Origin: Chryseomicrobium excrementi
GTDB lineage: Bacteria > Bacillota > Bacilli > Bacillales_A > Planococcaceae
Assembly: GCF_002798305.1 (NCBI RefSeq)
Contig: NZ_PCGR01000001.1
Coordinates: forward strand, 682,001-746,000
Length of the DNA: 64,000 bases
Direction of reading: 5' to 3'
The translations under genes were made by a program, and so were the position numbers. Below are positions 1-8,407 of the stretch, piece by piece (positions within the stretch are counted from its first letter, which is position 1; every line of letters starts with the position of its first letter). The notes beneath the pieces were generated by a model. That model was not told where the DNA came from, did not search any database, and was given only the letters and a program-made list of their open reading frames with translations.

Positions 1-22
1 GTACCAATCCGAGCACGTTTAA

Positions 23-292
23 TCAATGTTCGACAGATTTCAGAAAGATAAAATCAGCTCCTACCGATACAACTTCGGACATGGTGACGAAACGATCCGT
101 GCCTTGTTTTTGAAAAAATCGGGTGGAACCACTTACAACATATCCCTCCACTTGACCTGTCTGCGCGTTCACTTCCGCGTCTTCAATATAGCCGATAATT
201 TTCCCTGTTGCCTGATCAATCAAACGTTTCTGTTGCAACTCTGAAAAATAAATTCTTTCACTTCGTCTTATAATGATGGAGCAAAATATCAC
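23..292 (-). CDS. ylmC: YlmC/YmxH-type PRC-barrel protein
   Basis: Small PRC-barrel protein of the YlmC/YmxH family, annotated in spore formers as a sporulation protein; the molecular role is unknown. The recognisable domain starts at YFSELQQKRLIDQ and runs through GKIIGYIEDAEVN to the C-terminal FIFLKSVEH, the usual length of about 75-85 residues. The start is a problem. Family members begin directly before the SELQ motif, but here that codon is ATT (about 253). The open frame instead extends upstream to a GTG at 292, inside what looks like spoIIGA debris, and no good ribosome site precedes either. It may use ATT, use the GTG, or be losing expression. In B. subtilis the gene follows sigG; here it directly follows the spoIIGA scar downstream of ftsZ. 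Confidence 0.7.
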   Translation of the reverse strand: MIFCSIIIRRSERIYFSELQQKRLIDQATGKIIGYIEDAEVNAQTGQVEGYVVSGSTRFFQKQGTDRFVTMSEVVSVGADFIFLKSVEH

Positions 293-299
293 AATTTAA

Positions 300-494
300 C
301 GGGAACTCTTTCGTAGCTACAGATGCAAAAAGAATAATCAAAAGGCTGGCAACAGCCCACCAAAACTAACAATGAAAACTTCAAATAAAACAGTTTGAAG
401 TACAGCAAAATCGAGTGAGCATGATTTTAGAAGCTACATGCAGAGTTGCCATCATTACAGCAGTATGAATCCCCACAATCCATTCGATATACAA
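300..494 (-). pseudogene. spoIIGA: Decayed spoIIGA remnant; sigE and sigG missing
   Basis: A GGGAGG ribosome site (501-506) precedes a TTG at 492-494 that opens a 37-codon frame beginning MYIEWIVGIHTAVMMATLHV and ending at a stop near 381. This resembles the first membrane helix of SpoIIGA, the membrane protease that activates sigma-E. Further down, other frames still encode hydrophobic stretches (VLQTVLFEVFIVSFGG, then ASLLIILFASVATKEF) that run straight into ylmC. In spore-forming Bacillales the order is ftsZ-(bpr)-spoIIGA-sigE-sigG-ylmC, so this 330-base gap sits exactly where those genes belong. No sigma-factor sequence is visible. The assignment rests on position plus a short N-terminal similarity read by eye. 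Confidence 0.6.
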
Positions 495-582
495 GCTACT
501 CCTCCCTTCTATCTCTAATGATACGGATGTGACTACGTAAAAATCTGTCGAAGGGAGTTTGATTGGTCAGTTTTTTCACGAC

Positions 583-615
583 AAAAACCCCTTATCTCAC
601 ACGGAGATAAGGGGG
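583..615 (-). terminator. Rho-independent terminator after ftsZ
   Basis: An inverted repeat (CCCTTATCTC / GAGATAAGGG) is followed, on the minus strand, by GTTTTT. It lies 13 bases beyond the ftsZ stop and probably ends the dcw transcript. Confidence 0.85.
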
Positions 616-627
616 ATTTATAGGCTA

Positions 628-1779
628 TTAACGACGATTCCGGTTTCGTAGGAATGTTGGAATGTCTAATGCTTCTTCTTCTTTAAACGAAGGTTGTTGT
701 GGGCGAGTCTCTTGAACTGGCTCTTCTTCGTAACGAGTTTCACGTTGTGGTGCCTGAGTTGGAGCAGGTGAAGATGGACGCTTCATTCCGCCACCAGCCA
801 TACGAGGCTGACGCTGAGTCAAAATTTCTTCGTTAAATCCAGTAGCGATAACTGTAACTACAATTTGATCATCTAAGTCGTCATTGATTACAGAACCGAA
901 AATCATATTTACTTCTTCATCAGAAGCGCTTGCCACGATATCCGCTGCTTCTTGAACTTCAAATAGAGACAGGTTTGATCCACCGGTGATATTCATAAGA
1001 ACACCTTTAGCCCCATCAATAGATGTTTCTAAAAGAGGACTTGAAATTGCCTTTTTTGCTGCTTCGGCAGCACGGTTTTCACCTGAAGCAATTCCGATAC
1101 CCATCAATGCAGACCCTTTGTTAGACATAATTGTCTTCACATCGGCAAAGTCTAAGTTGATTAGTCCTGGTACCGCGATTAAATCTGAGATACCTTGAAC
1201 CCCTTGTCGAAGTACGTTATCCGCTTCACGGAATGCTTCGAGCATTGGCGTGTTTTTGTCAACGATTTCAAGAAGACGATCGTTTGGAATAACGATTAAT
1301 GTGTCGACAGCTTCTTTCATCATGGAGATACCGCCAACAGCTTGAGTAGAACGTTTGCGTCCTTCAAATGTGAACGGACGTGTGACAACACCAACTGTTA
1401 ATGCGCCAAGTTCTTTAGCGATTTGGGCGATTACAGGTGCAGCACCTGTGCCCGTCCCGCCACCCATACCTGCAGTAACGAATACCATATCCGCACCACG
1501 AAGTGCTTCTTCAATTTGTTCTTTACTTTCTTCAGCAGCTTTACGACCTACTTCTGGGTTAGCCCCTGCTCCAAGACCACGAGTCAATTTGCCACCAACT
1601 TGAAGCTTTACTGGCGCTTTTGACATATTTAATGCTTGTGCATCCGTGTTGACTGCGATAAAGTCGACCCCTTGCACTCCGTGCTCAATCATACGATTGA
1701 CGGCATTATTACCGCCACCGCCAACTCCAATTACTTTAATAATTGCTAAAGATTCATCATTCGTTTCAAAATGTAACAT
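628..1779 (-). CDS. ftsZ: Cell division GTPase FtsZ
   Basis: Bacterial tubulin homologue that polymerises into the Z-ring at the division site. The 383 residues match the family length. Visible features: nucleotide-binding [13 protein letters not shown] near residue 18, the tubulin signature [13 protein letters not shown] near 105-115, and the [11 protein letters not shown] synergy-loop segment. A Gln/Pro/Glu-rich linker (about 318-365) follows, then the C-terminal peptide [12 protein letters not shown] that binds FtsA and other partners. The start is an ATG with a GGAGGC-type ribosome site at about 1789-1795. It is the last gene of the dcw run, 33 bases after ftsA and closed by a terminator. 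Confidence 0.98.
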   Translation of the reverse strand: MLHFETNDESLAIIKVIGVGGGGNNAVNRMIEHGVQGVDFIAVNTDAQALNMSKAPVKLQVGGKLTRGLGAGANPEVGRKAAEESKEQIEEALRGADMVFVTAGMGGGTGTGAAPVIAQIAKELGALTVGVVTRPFTFEGRKRSTQAVGGISMMKEAVDTLIVIPNDRLLEIVDKNTPMLEAFREADNVLRQGVQGISDLIAVPGLINLDFADVKTIMSNKGSALMGIGIASGENRAAEAAKKAISSPLLETSIDGAKGVLMNITGGSNLSLFEVQEAADIVASASDEEVNMIFGSVINDDLDDQIVVTVIATGFNEEILTQRQPRMAGGGMKRPSSPAPTQAPQRETRYEEEPVQETRPQQPSFKEEEALDIPTFLRNRNRR

Positions 1780-1812
1780 GCAATTGCCTCCTATGTTAGA
1801 TTGCCGATACTA

Positions 1813-3111
1813 CTATTCAAAGAATCGGTCGAAAAATTGTTTGATCTTCGTCATGCCGCTTTCTTTTGGTTCATTTGAATCTTCAACAGATTCTTTTTTT
1901 ACTTTTTGTTTTGTCTTGGGTTTTATAGTAGGTTCTTGTCGAGCTGTTACTGCACTAGTTGTAGTATTCGACAGACCATAATATAAATCCTCTTTGTAAA
2001 TATACTGAATTAAACCGATTGAAGTTGAGAATTGTGGCTCACGTACACCAATATAATCTGGAGTGAACACACGGACTCGTGTCTGCAATACATGTCGAGC
2101 CAATTGAGAGAGTCCTTCAAGTTTTGAGACCCCACCGCTTAGTACGATACCTCCAGGGAGGTCACGAACACCAATCTGATAAAGCTCTTCCATAATCATC
2201 TCAAACAGTTCTTCTAAGCGTACTCCTATGATTTCTGAGATGTACTTCTGAGAATACTGTTCCTTCATATCAGCACCAATGACAGGAACTTCAAACAGCT
2301 CATCTTCGGAAGCATCGTCATAAAACGCATGTCCATATTGACGTTTGATCTGCTCCGCATGTTCCGTTGGTGTCTTAAGGACGATACTCAAGTCTTTCGT
2401 AATGTGGTCTCCACCGACAGGAATGGTCGTCGTGTGTGTTAAGTGTCCATCACGGAAGACCGCAATCGTTGTTGCTCCGCCACCTATATCAATATAGGCC
2501 GTACCATGATTGCGTTCATCTTCAGTTAAAGCAAATTGACCTGCCGCTAAAGGCTGCAGATAAATCTCACGAATCTGTAATCCTGCACGTTCTACACAGC
2601 GCAGAAGGTTATGTAAGATTGTCTTAGAAGTAGTAATCATGTTGGCATCGACTTCTAATCGTGTTCCGATCATACCTCGTGGGTCACTGATTTCTTCCAC
2701 TCCGTCCAATATATATTGAACCGGAATGATATTTAAGTATTCACGTTCTGGTGGAATAGACATTACTTTAGCGGAGTCTAAAACTCGCTCTAAGTCTTTC
2801 CCTGTCACTTCTTTATCTTCAGACTGAACAGCCACGACACCCTTCACATGGTGAATGGATGCTTGATTTGCTGGGATTCCTAAAACCACTTCTCGAATCT
2901 CCATACCTGCCATACGTTCTGCTTCTTGCACTGCCTTTTTTATAGACTGGACCGTGGCATCAATATCCACGATGGCACCTTTTCGAATGCCTGTTGACTT
3001 GGCATTGCCAACACCGATAATATGAATAATTTGATTGTTGATTTCTCCAATGACCACTTTGATCGAGGATGACCCGATATCTAGTGATACGTATAATTCT
3101 GATGAATTCAC
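1813..3111 (-). CDS. ftsA: Cell division protein FtsA
   Basis: Actin-fold ATPase that tethers FtsZ filaments to the membrane. The phosphate-1 loop is visible at LDIGSSSIKVVIGE near the N-terminus, phosphate-2 at YIDIGGGATTIAV, and the adenosine motif at GGIVLSGGVSKLEGL. The extreme C-terminus, MTKIKQFFDRFFE, is the amphipathic membrane-targeting helix. A longer frame opens at 3147, but AGGAGGT sits at 3119-3125, so I place the start at the GTG ending at 3111 (VNSSELYVSLD). That gives 432 residues, normal for the family. It is the gene directly upstream of ftsZ. Confidence 0.97.
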   Translation of the reverse strand: MNSSELYVSLDIGSSSIKVVIGEINNQIIHIIGVGNAKSTGIRKGAIVDIDATVQSIKKAVQEAERMAGMEIREVVLGIPANQASIHHVKGVVAVQSEDKEVTGKDLERVLDSAKVMSIPPEREYLNIIPVQYILDGVEEISDPRGMIGTRLEVDANMITTSKTILHNLLRCVERAGLQIREIYLQPLAAGQFALTEDERNHGTAYIDIGGGATTIAVFRDGHLTHTTTIPVGGDHITKDLSIVLKTPTEHAEQIKRQYGHAFYDDASEDELFEVPVIGADMKEQYSQKYISEIIGVRLEELFEMIMEELYQIGVRDLPGGIVLSGGVSKLEGLSQLARHVLQTRVRVFTPDYIGVREPQFSTSIGLIQYIYKEDLYYGLSNTTTSAVTARQEPTIKPKTKQKVKKESVEDSNEPKESGMTKIKQFFDRFFE

Positions 3112-3202
3112 TTTGTGGCACCTCCTAAAAAGGTATATACTTTTCATTTTAGAGTAAACACCTTGTAAAGTCTAAATGTTTCTTACTAGTCAAACAATTA
3201 TT

Positions 3203-3559
3203 TTATTTTGATGACAATCCTTTGTCGGCCCATCGGGTCAATAAAATACGACGAATCACTGCAATATTTTGAAACAACCGGACACCAAACGCGAAAATGG
3301 CTGCCAGATACAAGTCGACACCTAAGTGAACACCTAAGAATGCAAGTGCTGCAGCTAAAGCGATATTAAAGAAAAAACCCGATACAAATACTTTATCATC
3401 ATAGACTTGTTGCAGTTGGGCACGAATCCCGCCAAATAATGTATCAAGTGCCGCTAATACTGCGATTGATAAATAGTTCTCATAAGCAGAAGGAATTTGA
3501 AAATCCGTCATCAAGCCTAAAGAAATCCCCAAAATCAGACCTAGCAGTGGTAGCCACAT
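3203..3559 (-). CDS. sbp: Small basic protein Sbp, DUF1290 membrane protein
   Basis: Small integral membrane protein of unknown function (DUF1290), found just upstream of ftsA in Bacillales. From the ATG at 3559 (MWLPLLGLILGISLG), preceded by AAGGAG, it has 118 residues and about three hydrophobic helices. The family motif AALDTLFGGIRAQLQ lies near residue 42. A longer frame from 3580 adds MEGRRLT but would overlap the ribosome site. It is packed against the DUF881 gene (2 bases apart), so probably co-transcribed with the division genes. Confidence 0.9.
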   Translation of the reverse strand: MWLPLLGLILGISLGLMTDFQIPSAYENYLSIAVLAALDTLFGGIRAQLQQVYDDKVFVSGFFFNIALAAALAFLGVHLGVDLYLAAIFAFGVRLFQNIAVIRRILLTRWADKGLSSK

Positions 3560-3561
3560 AG

Positions 3562-4281
3562 TCAGTCTCCTTCCTTCCACTCCGTTAAATAATTGACAGC
3601 GATCGGTTGGTCATACGATGTGATGCTCAACTTTTCTACTGGTTCACCAATCTCTAAAGCATAATTCTCCAGGTAAAAATCATCCGCTAATCCGCTTGCT
3701 TGAATTTGTGCTACTAACTTTTCTACAGTTTCTATAGAGTCGGTTGCTAGTTTTATTTCAAACGGCGGCGTTTTTATCGGTAATGTATTGATAGTAGTAT
3801 TACCGTTAATATCGCGAATGGCAGATGAATAAATCAATCGTTTGCCATCGATCTCAATAGCCTTCGCTTGGAATCGATTCATCTCATTAACAAAGCGTAC
3901 TAGAAGTTCTGGTGAAATGGGTTCGATAGTCAGCCCAAATGCAATAGCCTCTTCAGATGGAGTCACCGTGATAGTGACGCCGGGGCCTTCATACGGCAGT
4001 AAACCGATATCTTGTTGAAGTTGTTTAATTGATTGTTCAACAAGTCTCTCAGGTCGATCCGCTTGTGAACTTTCATATTGAACTACTAATTGCTGTGCTT
4101 CCCTGATTCTTGTTAAAAGCTCTGAATGGTATTGCGTTTCAACTGAAAGTTCTTTTCGAATCTCCCACACGTCACGCGTGTCACGTTGTTCCGGGTTTTG
4201 CATAGTATTGAACTGAATTGCTAACATAAAACCAATCACAAATAGTATTAGAGTAAAGCGAGAGATCCCTTTCTTTTTCAA
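3562..4281 (-). CDS. DUF881 family protein (YlxX-like)
   Basis: Membrane-anchored DUF881 protein of 239 residues: a short basic N-terminus, one transmembrane segment at residues 8-25 (FTLILFVIGFMLAIQF), a coiled-coil stretch around 45-95 and an extracytoplasmic alpha/beta domain with PYEGPGVTITVTP and TTINTLPIKTPPFEI. The function is not established. Two DUF881 paralogues lie in tandem between divIB and sbp, as ylxW and ylxX do in B. subtilis; which is which cannot be settled by eye. It sits 13 bases after the first paralogue. Confidence 0.85.
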   Translation of the reverse strand: MKKKGISRFTLILFVIGFMLAIQFNTMQNPEQRDTRDVWEIRKELSVETQYHSELLTRIREAQQLVVQYESSQADRPERLVEQSIKQLQQDIGLLPYEGPGVTITVTPSEEAIAFGLTIEPISPELLVRFVNEMNRFQAKAIEIDGKRLIYSSAIRDINGNTTINTLPIKTPPFEIKLATDSIETVEKLVAQIQASGLADDFYLENYALEIGEPVEKLSITSYDQPIAVNYLTEWKEGD

Positions 4282-4294
4282 CTGGTTCTCCCCC

Positions 4295-4999
4295 TTAACT
4301 TTCGTGCATAGACAACATCATCAGCTCAGACACTTTTTCTGTTTGAATCCGGATTTGTTGTCCTTTCAATTGATCGAGGATACCGCCCGAGAGTTCAACG
4401 GCTTCTGACAACGTTGAAGAGTTTCCAATAGCTTCAATAATAAACGGTGCCGGGAACGTCTCTCCATCTACAGTAATGACAGGTCCTGTACAACGGATAT
4501 AGCTTGTTTCATGGATCCTCTTGCCATTGACACTAACCGCTTCTGCTCCCGCAATCTTCAGTTCATTAATCACCATGAAGACATGGCCTTCATGAACTAT
4601 GTAATCATTAGGATTTACTTGGTCTGGATCGTATTCTCCATCTTCAAGCTGAACACGGTAGCCTTCCCCTTTAACTGAAACTTCTCCTGTCAATAAGCGG
4701 AGTGCTTCTGCTTCTTTAACGAGTTCATCTAAAGACGATGTGTTGGACCCTGCTTGTTGCTCGTATTCCCGAATCGTCTCTTGGACATCTCGAAGTTCTT
4801 CGCTCAACTCTTTATTGCGTTCTTTTTGTTCAATGAGTTCTTGTCTCACACTTTCCGTTTGTCCAAATGTGGCGGAATTGACAGCAACCTCTTGATTTCG
4901 ATTTTGAGAAACACTGAAGCTAAAAGCTAAAATAAACCCTAATGTCAAACTGACAACTGATAATATAATTTTGCCTCTATTCACTGTCTTGTTGTTCAT
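4295..4999 (-). CDS. DUF881 family protein (YlxW-like)
   Basis: First of two tandem DUF881 proteins, 234 residues. It has one N-terminal transmembrane helix (residues 10-28), then a long Glu/Arg-rich coiled coil (about 45-95). A globular domain follows with GEGYRVQLEDGE, VNELKIAGAEAVSVNGKRI and a C-terminal IRIQTEKVSELMM. The N-terminal coding region overlaps the 3' end of divIB by 23 bases, implying translational coupling. No catalytic motif is visible, and a cell-envelope role is inferred only from its place in the dcw operon. Confidence 0.87.
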   Translation of the reverse strand: MNNKTVNRGKIILSVVSLTLGFILAFSFSVSQNRNQEVAVNSATFGQTESVRQELIEQKERNKELSEELRDVQETIREYEQQAGSNTSSLDELVKEAEALRLLTGEVSVKGEGYRVQLEDGEYDPDQVNPNDYIVHEGHVFMVINELKIAGAEAVSVNGKRIHETSYIRCTGPVITVDGETFPAPFIIEAIGNSSTLSEAVELSGGILDQLKGQQIRIQTEKVSELMMLSMHES

Positions 5000-5765
5000 C
5001 TATTACCAGCTCTTCTCCTTTCTCGCCGTAAATGCTGTCATAACTCTCAAAGAAAGTACCCACTTCCATGTCGACAATCCCTTTTTGTCCAATAGGAATT
5101 TGTTGCAGAACCGCTGGGTATAAATCCATCTTTTCTGAGAGGTCGAGTGCACTTAGAATGACCGTGTTACCATCATTCATAAACAAGGTTATGAGATTCG
5201 GATCTGACTTACTTGGAGAGGAAAAGATTTCTGATATCAGCATTCGATTTTCAGAAGCAAGTTTTCCAAGTTCTGAAATTACTTTCTTTTCCACTTTCTC
5301 TTCGTCAAACTTCCCAATTGCTGGTCCAAACATACTACCAGCATCCTCTGAAGTGACTTCCGCTCCGTTTTCTAACAAAATGCGTGTTTCGTCAGTCCCT
5401 CGAAAACCTATCGGTTGATACTCTTGTACAGAAATGACTACTTCTGACCATCGTTTTCTTGACACTTCCGCTTGCTTTATAGCAGGGTGCTGCTCAATTT
5501 CCTGTTCAATGCTAGACGTAGTAAACGACCACAAAGAGTCTCCTTTGTTCAACGTAGAAACAGCTTCAATTTCTTGCGCATTTACGATTTCATTGCCGTG
5601 GGTCGTGATAATCTGAATCTTACTTATAGAAGATTGCAGGTAAAGTACGAGAAGCAACGCGCTAAAAAAAAGAAACAGAAGAATAGAAAAGGTCCACGTC
5701 ATTCTGCGCTTTCTCTTTTTTCTAAGTGTAGGTATTCGTTCTTCGATATCAATTAGTTTTTCCAT
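4977..5765 (-). CDS. divIB: Division septum protein DivIB/FtsQ
   Basis: Bitopic divisome protein that, with FtsL and DivIC, controls septal peptidoglycan synthesis. It shows a basic cytoplasmic tail (RKKRKRRMTW, residues 16-25), one transmembrane helix (about 26-46), a POTRA domain (ISKIQIITTHGNEIVNAQEI, then KQAEVSRKRWSEVVISV) and a beta domain ending in an acidic tail. I choose the ATG at 5765 (MEKLIDIEERIP), with GGGAGG seven bases upstream, giving 262 residues. Its ribosome site and start lie inside the 3' edge of the spoVE remnant. In B. subtilis, murG and murB intervene between spoVE and divIB; here they are absent. Confidence 0.93.
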   Translation of the reverse strand: MEKLIDIEERIPTLRKKRKRRMTWTFSILLFLFFSALLLVLYLQSSISKIQIITTHGNEIVNAQEIEAVSTLNKGDSLWSFTTSSIEQEIEQHPAIKQAEVSRKRWSEVVISVQEYQPIGFRGTDETRILLENGAEVTSEDAGSMFGPAIGKFDEEKVEKKVISELGKLASENRMLISEIFSSPSKSDPNLITLFMNDGNTVILSALDLSEKMDLYPAVLQQIPIGQKGIVDMEVGTFFESYDSIYGEKGEELVIDEQQDSE

Positions 5766-6065
5766 TCTTCTGCCTCCCTTCCATACCAAGTCCTGATACC
5801 CATACCGTAAGTGCCGTCAAAATTCCCACAATATAAAAAATGGTGAGTTCATTTCCTTGAAATTTAAACCTTCTAACAACTATAAAAGCTCCAAAAGCAA
5901 GAACTGCAAATAGGCTCTGCTTAATCAAAAAAGGTGTACTGGTTGGATAATGAACAGCTGACCAATAGCTGCTGGCAGTGGCAATAAAAGCAACGCCAGC
6001 AACGGTCAATAAGATACTGACTACAAAGAGCCTCCATTTGGCAAGTTCATAAGGTACAACGCCAT
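5749..6065 (-). pseudogene. spoVE: 3'-truncated spoVE (FtsW/RodA-type flippase) remnant
   Basis: About 100 codons in one frame from just after the murD stop to 5749: YELAKWRLFVVSILL, TVAGVAFIATASSYWSAVHY, IKQSLFAVLAFGAFIVVRRF and FYIVGILTALTVWVSG. This is the first two or three helices of an FtsW/RodA/SpoVE protein, including the Y-S-A-type motif after helix 1. The remaining roughly 270 codons are gone. The normal start is not preserved: the in-frame codon where a start is expected is GTT. The position, directly after murD, is exactly that of spoVE, which is needed for spore cortex peptidoglycan. The vegetative homologue ftsW is intact at 42.7-43.9 kb, so this is not the housekeeping copy. 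Confidence 0.8.
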
Positions 6066-6070
6066 CCTTT

Positions 6071-7420
6071 CTAATTTAAGGAGTCGTATAGGGCTAAAAA
6101 TTCATCTCCGCGGATTTCAAAGCTTTCATATTGATCCCAACTAGCTGATGCAGGAGATAAAAGGATAACGTCTCCAGGTTCAGATAAAACAACCGCTTCC
6201 TCAAATGCTTGAGTTAATGTTTTAAAAGGAGCACCTTTCACATCATGCGCTTCTAAGAACTTCTGCAGTCTCGGAGCCGTTTCACCGAAATGATAGACAG
6301 CTTTCAAGTTCCCTAAATACGGAATGAGTTCATCAAATGAATGCTCTCGCTCTTTCCCACCTGCAAGCAAAATCACAGGGCGCGTGAATCCTTCCAGGGC
6401 ACTCTTAGTTGCTAATGCATTTGTAGCTTTTGAATCGTTATAGAACAGACGTCCCTGCCACTCACCAGCAAACTGCGTACGGTGTTTTACTCCAGCAAAT
6501 GTGGAGACCGTCTTACGAATCTGGTCCAGTGGAGCATGTAACAACATCGCTGCTGCTGTAGCTGCAAGCACATTTTCTAAATTGTGTTGCCCAGGCAAAC
6601 GAATTTCATCTCGCTTATAAAGTGGGCTTCCTAACCAGTACACCCATTCATGGTCTGCGCTGATTCCCTCGTCTTGACGTCCCGATACATAGAACGGGAG
6701 AAGCTTTGCTGAAGTTCCTTTAACACGATCCACTAGAACGTCTTGTTCCCCGTTATAAATTAAAGTATCTGCAGAAGTTTGATTTTGAGAAATCGCAAGC
6801 TTTGCTTGGATGTATTCTTCCAAGTCTGTGTGGTAATCGAGATGCGCTTCATAGATGTTCGTGATAATTGCAATCGAAGGTTTTAATTTTACCGTACCCA
6901 TCAGTTGAAAGGATGACAGTTCTGTTACGATTACATTATTTTTCGTGGCACTTTTAGCCACTGTAGTAGCAACAGTACCAATATTCCCAGCCACAAGTGG
7001 CTCTAGTGGGCCTTCACTCAGCATTTCCATTAGTAAAGTTGTTGTAGTTGTCTTGCCGTTGGATCCTGTAATTCCAACCATTTGCGCTTCACTGATGCGA
7101 TATGCTAGTTCGATTTCTGTCCAGATGGGAATCTCCCGTTTACGTGCTTCTTGCAGCACAGGATTGCTATAAGGGATTCCAGGATTTTTGACGATTAATG
7201 TAAATCCTTCATCCAATAGATTCTCAGGATGACTTCCACAAATAACCGTCAATCCTTGTTTTAATAAATGCTGTGCATGCTCATTTTCTTCAAATGGCTT
7301 CGCATCATTTACAGTGACAAACGCACCGAGTTCATGGAGTGTCTCAGCAGCTGCAGTTCCACTCTTGGCTAATCCAAGTACGAGTACTTTTTGATGATAA
7401 ACTTCTTTTAGTTGTTTCAT
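6071..7420 (-). CDS. murD: UDP-N-acetylmuramoyl-L-alanine--D-glutamate ligase
   Basis: Cytoplasmic ATP-dependent ligase adding D-glutamate to UDP-MurNAc-L-Ala. Domain 1 starts [16 protein letters not shown] (Rossmann-like). The ATP loop [15 protein letters not shown] is near residue 115, [12 protein letters not shown] follows, and the C-terminal domain carries LLAGGKERE and [15 protein letters not shown]. The start is taken at the ATG at 7420 ([10 protein letters not shown]), preceded by GGAGG; upstream codons in the same frame overlap mraY and look non-native. The resulting 449 residues are normal. Its ATG overlaps the mraY stop by four bases, indicating coupling. Confidence 0.96.
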   Translation of the reverse strand: MKQLKEVYHQKVLVLGLAKSGTAAAETLHELGAFVTVNDAKPFEENEHAQHLLKQGLTVICGSHPENLLDEGFTLIVKNPGIPYSNPVLQEARKREIPIWTEIELAYRISEAQMVGITGSNGKTTTTTLLMEMLSEGPLEPLVAGNIGTVATTVAKSATKNNVIVTELSSFQLMGTVKLKPSIAIITNIYEAHLDYHTDLEEYIQAKLAISQNQTSADTLIYNGEQDVLVDRVKGTSAKLLPFYVSGRQDEGISADHEWVYWLGSPLYKRDEIRLPGQHNLENVLAATAAAMLLHAPLDQIRKTVSTFAGVKHRTQFAGEWQGRLFYNDSKATNALATKSALEGFTRPVILLAGGKEREHSFDELIPYLGNLKAVYHFGETAPRLQKFLEAHDVKGAPFKTLTQAFEEAVVLSEPGDVILLSPASASWDQYESFEIRGDEFLALYDSLN

Positions 7421-8391
7421 ACGAAGACCTCCAAGACGAGCACTAGTAGTGCAGCGACAAATCCAATTGTCCAAAATACATAGACGACTTTGATTTCAGA
7501 CCAGCCTGACAACTCAAAGTGATGGTGAATCGGACTCATTTTAAAGATGCGTTTTCCACGCGTTTTAAAGCTGATCACTTGAAGAATGACAGACAGTGTC
7601 TCTACAACGAAAATGATTCCTACAAATAGCAATAGCAACTCTTGTTTCAAAATAATTGACAACATCGCAAGAGCCCCGCCAAGAGCTAAAGATCCTGTGT
7701 CTCCCATAAACACCTTTGCTGGGTTTTTATTGAATAATAAGAAACCGAGTAAGGCTCCAGTAACCGAGAATGCAAAGATAGCAGCATCCGTCTGGTTGTA
7801 AATCACAGCTAAAATCCCGAAAGTGGCAAATGCGATGGAGGCCGTTCCACTAACAAGTCCATCTAAGCCATCTGACAAGTTGACGGCATTTGAGAAGCCT
7901 ACCAGCCAGAACACGATGAACACCACATACAAGATACCAAAATCAATCGACCAAGTTGTAAATGGAATCGCAATAGCCGTATCGAATGGTCCGAGTTGCA
8001 ATAAGAAATAAGCGATAATAGCAATGACGATTTGTCCAATAAGTTTTTGTAAGGATGTAAGCCCAAGATTTCGTTTCATAACGACCTTGATAAAGTCATC
8101 TAAGAAACCGAGTGCTCCAAATCCAATCAATACAAGTAATAACACGACAGTTTGTGTAGTTAGTGTATTGGTGAAGTAGGCAACAACTAGAGTTGAAACC
8201 AAAATTGACACTAAGAAAATTAAGCCACCCATCGTAGGGGTACCAGCTTTTTTCTGATGAGACTCAGGGCCCTCTTCTCGAATGCTCTGTCCAAATTTCA
8301 TTCTGCGTAAATATGGAATAGCAAGTGGAGCGAGTAGTGCCGAAAGTATGAATGCGAGTGCAATTGTGAGCACGATAGTTACAAGTGACAT
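7417..8391 (-). CDS. mraY: Phospho-MurNAc-pentapeptide transferase MraY
   Basis: Integral membrane enzyme that transfers phospho-MurNAc-pentapeptide to undecaprenyl phosphate, making lipid I. The 324 residues contain about ten hydrophobic helices. Family motifs are clear: GFLDDFIKV with the Asp pair, [15 protein letters not shown], and the His-rich [14 protein letters not shown] near the C-terminus. The start ATG has AAAGGAG eight bases upstream. In B. subtilis murE lies between spoVD and mraY; here mraY follows the spoVD remnant directly. Confidence 0.97.
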   Translation of the reverse strand: MSLVTIVLTIALAFILSALLAPLAIPYLRRMKFGQSIREEGPESHQKKAGTPTMGGLIFLVSILVSTLVVAYFTNTLTTQTVVLLLVLIGFGALGFLDDFIKVVMKRNLGLTSLQKLIGQIVIAIIAYFLLQLGPFDTAIAIPFTTWSIDFGILYVVFIVFWLVGFSNAVNLSDGLDGLVSGTASIAFATFGILAVIYNQTDAAIFAFSVTGALLGFLLFNKNPAKVFMGDTGSLALGGALAMLSIILKQELLLLFVGIIFVVETLSVILQVISFKTRGKRIFKMSPIHHHFELSGWSEIKVVYVFWTIGFVAALLVLVLEVFV

Positions 8392-8407
8392 AGTGAAACT
8401 CCTTTAG

